From: Gammaproteobacteria bacterium
GTDB lineage: Bacteria > Pseudomonadota > Gammaproteobacteria > HK1
Length of the DNA: 64,000 bases
NCBI GenBank assembly: GCA_022824305.1
Contig: JAJEAD010000011.1
Span: forward strand, 268,908-332,907
Reading direction: 5' to 3'
Shown: positions 62,914 to 64,000 of the stretch, piece by piece
How positions within the stretch are numbered: the first letter of the stretch is position 1
Layout: each line of letters starts with the position of its first letter
Made by a program: the position numbers and the translations under genes
Notes under the pieces: model-generated
What the model was told of the DNA's origin: nothing
Databases searched by the model: none
What the model saw: the letters and a program-made list of their open reading frames with translations, nothing else

Positions 62914-64000
62914 CTACGGGACGAGGCTCGACTCCCGAGCGAAAGGCAAGACTTCGGGTGAGCTGGCCGGGAAATGTTCCTCACGAGATTCCGGAGTTCC
63001 CAAGTGGCCGGAACGAAGGCCGCCGTCATTCCACGCATACATCGTCACCATCACCGCGTGGTCGTAGTCGATGCGCTCGCCATGCCAGTGCGCCCTTGCG
63101 GTCTCGGAGCTTATGGCGAGCCCGAGAGCTTCGTTCCGGGCAGCGACGGTGCCGGGCGAGGACGCCTCGCTCGGTGCCGGCGCTCGTACCGGGTTGCCGT
63201 TCGGGTCGGTGAAGCGCAAGGCCCCGTCGTCGAGGCGCCGTACATCGAAGCCGCCCTCGTGCACCAGGCGGTGGTGCGCCGGACACAGCAGCACGAGGTT
63301 GTCGAGCGTGGTCTCTCCTCCCTCGGCCCAGTGACGCATGTGGTGCCCGTGAAGGCGATGAGTGGAAGGGCAGCCGGGGAAACGGCAGCCGCGATCACGG
63401 CTCATGAGGGCGCGGCGTAGCGCCGGGGGGATGCTGCGGGTACGCCGCCCGACGCTCAGCGGCTCTCCCCGTGGCCCGTCTACGGTGGTGACGATGCCTC
63501 CATCACAGCACAGCCGCCGTGCGGTCTCCGCCGCGATGGCGGTGTGATGCTCGATTTCACACCGGCCTGCCGTGCCCCGGGCGAGCACCTCGGCATCGAC
63601 GTGCACCACCATCTCGTGGCGGTGGGGGCCGAGTGCCGGAGCCTCGCCCTCCTCGAACATCCGCTCGGCCATCCATGCCAGCGCGTCTGCCCGGCGCACA
63701 GTGTGGGAGGGGCGGTGAGGATGCGTCCCACGTGGGACGCCGGCCCCGTCGCCCCGGCCCATACCGGAGCACGCCGGTGCCTGCCCCGCCGCTTCGACTT
63801 CATTTGACGTCCCATCTGGGACGTCCGGGGCCTTCCCCTCGTTGTTCCACTCGGAGGCGGGCTGCTCGGCGGCGTGAGCCTCCATCGCTGCATCGAGCGC
63901 GCTCAGGATTCTCGCCCCGGTCTCCGGCGGAAAACGCCCGTGCAGCACCAGCGTGCCGTCGTCCTCGTACCAGTACTTCAGCTCCCGATCCTTGTGCTGG
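62914..64000 (-). CDS. HNH endonuclease (DUF222/13E12-type), 5' end outside window
   Basis: At least 362 residues are visible. The reading frame stays open to the window edge, where LKYWYEDDGTLVLHGRFPPE continues the DUF222-like helical domain. The C-terminal HNH nuclease reads CRFPGCPSTHRLHGHHMRHW and LDNLVLLCPAHHRLVHEGGF, with paired Cys-x-x-x-x-Cys and the His-Asn-His core. A non-conserved Ser/Glu-rich linker sits between the domains. These genes are common in actinobacteria and some mobile regions and are thought to be selfish or defence-linked nucleases. A start at GTG 63948 would give 344 residues but leaves out conserved sequence. Confidence 0.85.
   Translation of the reverse strand, partial: QHKDRELKYWYEDDGTLVLHGRFPPETGARILSALDAAMEAHAAEQPASEWNNEGKAPDVPDGTSNEVEAAGQAPACSGMGRGDGAGVPRGTHPHRPSHTVRRADALAWMAERMFEEGEAPALGPHRHEMVVHVDAEVLARGTAGRCEIEHHTAIAAETARRLCCDGGIVTTVDGPRGEPLSVGRRTRSIPPALRRALMSRDRGCRFPGCPSTHRLHGHHMRHWAEGGETTLDNLVLLCPAHHRLVHEGGFDVRRLDDGALRFTDPNGNPVRAPAPSEASSPGTVAARNEALGLAISSETARAHWHGERIDYDHAVMVTMYAWNDGGLRSGHLGTPESREEHFPASSPEVLPFARESSLVP

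Noticed and set aside
62914..64000. Retron, group II intron or CRISPR-associated nuclease near the HNH gene
   Set aside because: The HNH protein has a DUF222-like helical domain and no reverse transcriptase, repeat array or Cas-like motif is visible around it.

Overview
The window looks like the chromosome of a high-GC gammaproteobacterium. This rests on the block at 51.7-61.4 kb, all on the minus strand: guaB-guaA-tadA-recA-recX-alaS-lysC-csrA-tRNA-Ser(GCU). That is the classic gammaproteobacterial order, and xseA diverges from guaB as it commonly does in that class. Codon and base use are GC-rich throughout, except for a few AT-rich accessory patches near 25.1, 50.3 and 51.7 kb. Three TRAP transporter loci (two complete, one remnant), many flavin, 2-oxoglutarate and short-chain dehydrogenase enzymes, and a DddP-like M24 protein suggest a heterotroph living on small organic acids, osmolytes or organosulfur compounds, plausibly marine. 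That lifestyle is inference.

Layout. 0-9.6 kb: a GMC oxidoreductase, an SDR plus HisD-like dehydrogenase pair beside a decayed TRAP permease, a luciferase-like flavoenzyme, a fumarate-reductase-like flavoprotein with an unusual iron-sulfur partner, and a haloacid dehalogenase. 9.6-10.6 kb: a hicAB toxin-antitoxin pair beside the broken 3' end of a DUF499-type gene. 10.9-24 kb: TauD dioxygenase, SDR, GST, dihydroorotase, SufE, DksA, a ureohydrolase, an esterase with a lone molybdenum hydroxylase large subunit, a second luciferase-like enzyme and an amidinotransferase-fold enzyme. 24-28 kb: exoX coupled to an orphan antitoxin, then an AlbA_2/Schlafen-like ATPase and a two-gene membrane/DCC cassette; an 18-bp direct repeat bounds this stretch. 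28-36.6 kb: a minus-strand run with a full TRAP system (its permease carries a 320-residue coiled-coil tail), a class V aminotransferase, a 2-oxoglutarate hydroxylase and the DddP-like protein. 37-42.5 kb: a second TRAP system with an amidase homologue that has lost its whole catalytic triad.

42.6-51.8 kb: metallophosphoesterase, cytochrome c, multicopper oxidase, tRNA-Arg(ACG), then a GTP cyclohydrolase II paralogue with uracil phosphoribosyltransferase, a secreted DUF4189 protein, and a decayed DUF433/DUF5615 module next to a truncated GAF sensor. In gammaproteobacteria tRNA-Ser and tRNA-Arg normally sit side by side after csrA; here about 5.7 kb separates them. 51.9-62.8 kb is the core housekeeping block, and the window ends inside an HNH endonuclease gene.

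No transposase, CRISPR array or intact prophage was seen. The best candidates for something undescribed are the repeat-bounded mini-island at 24.7-28.0 kb, the DddP-like operon with its enlarged TRAP system, and the catalytically dead amidase of the second TRAP operon.
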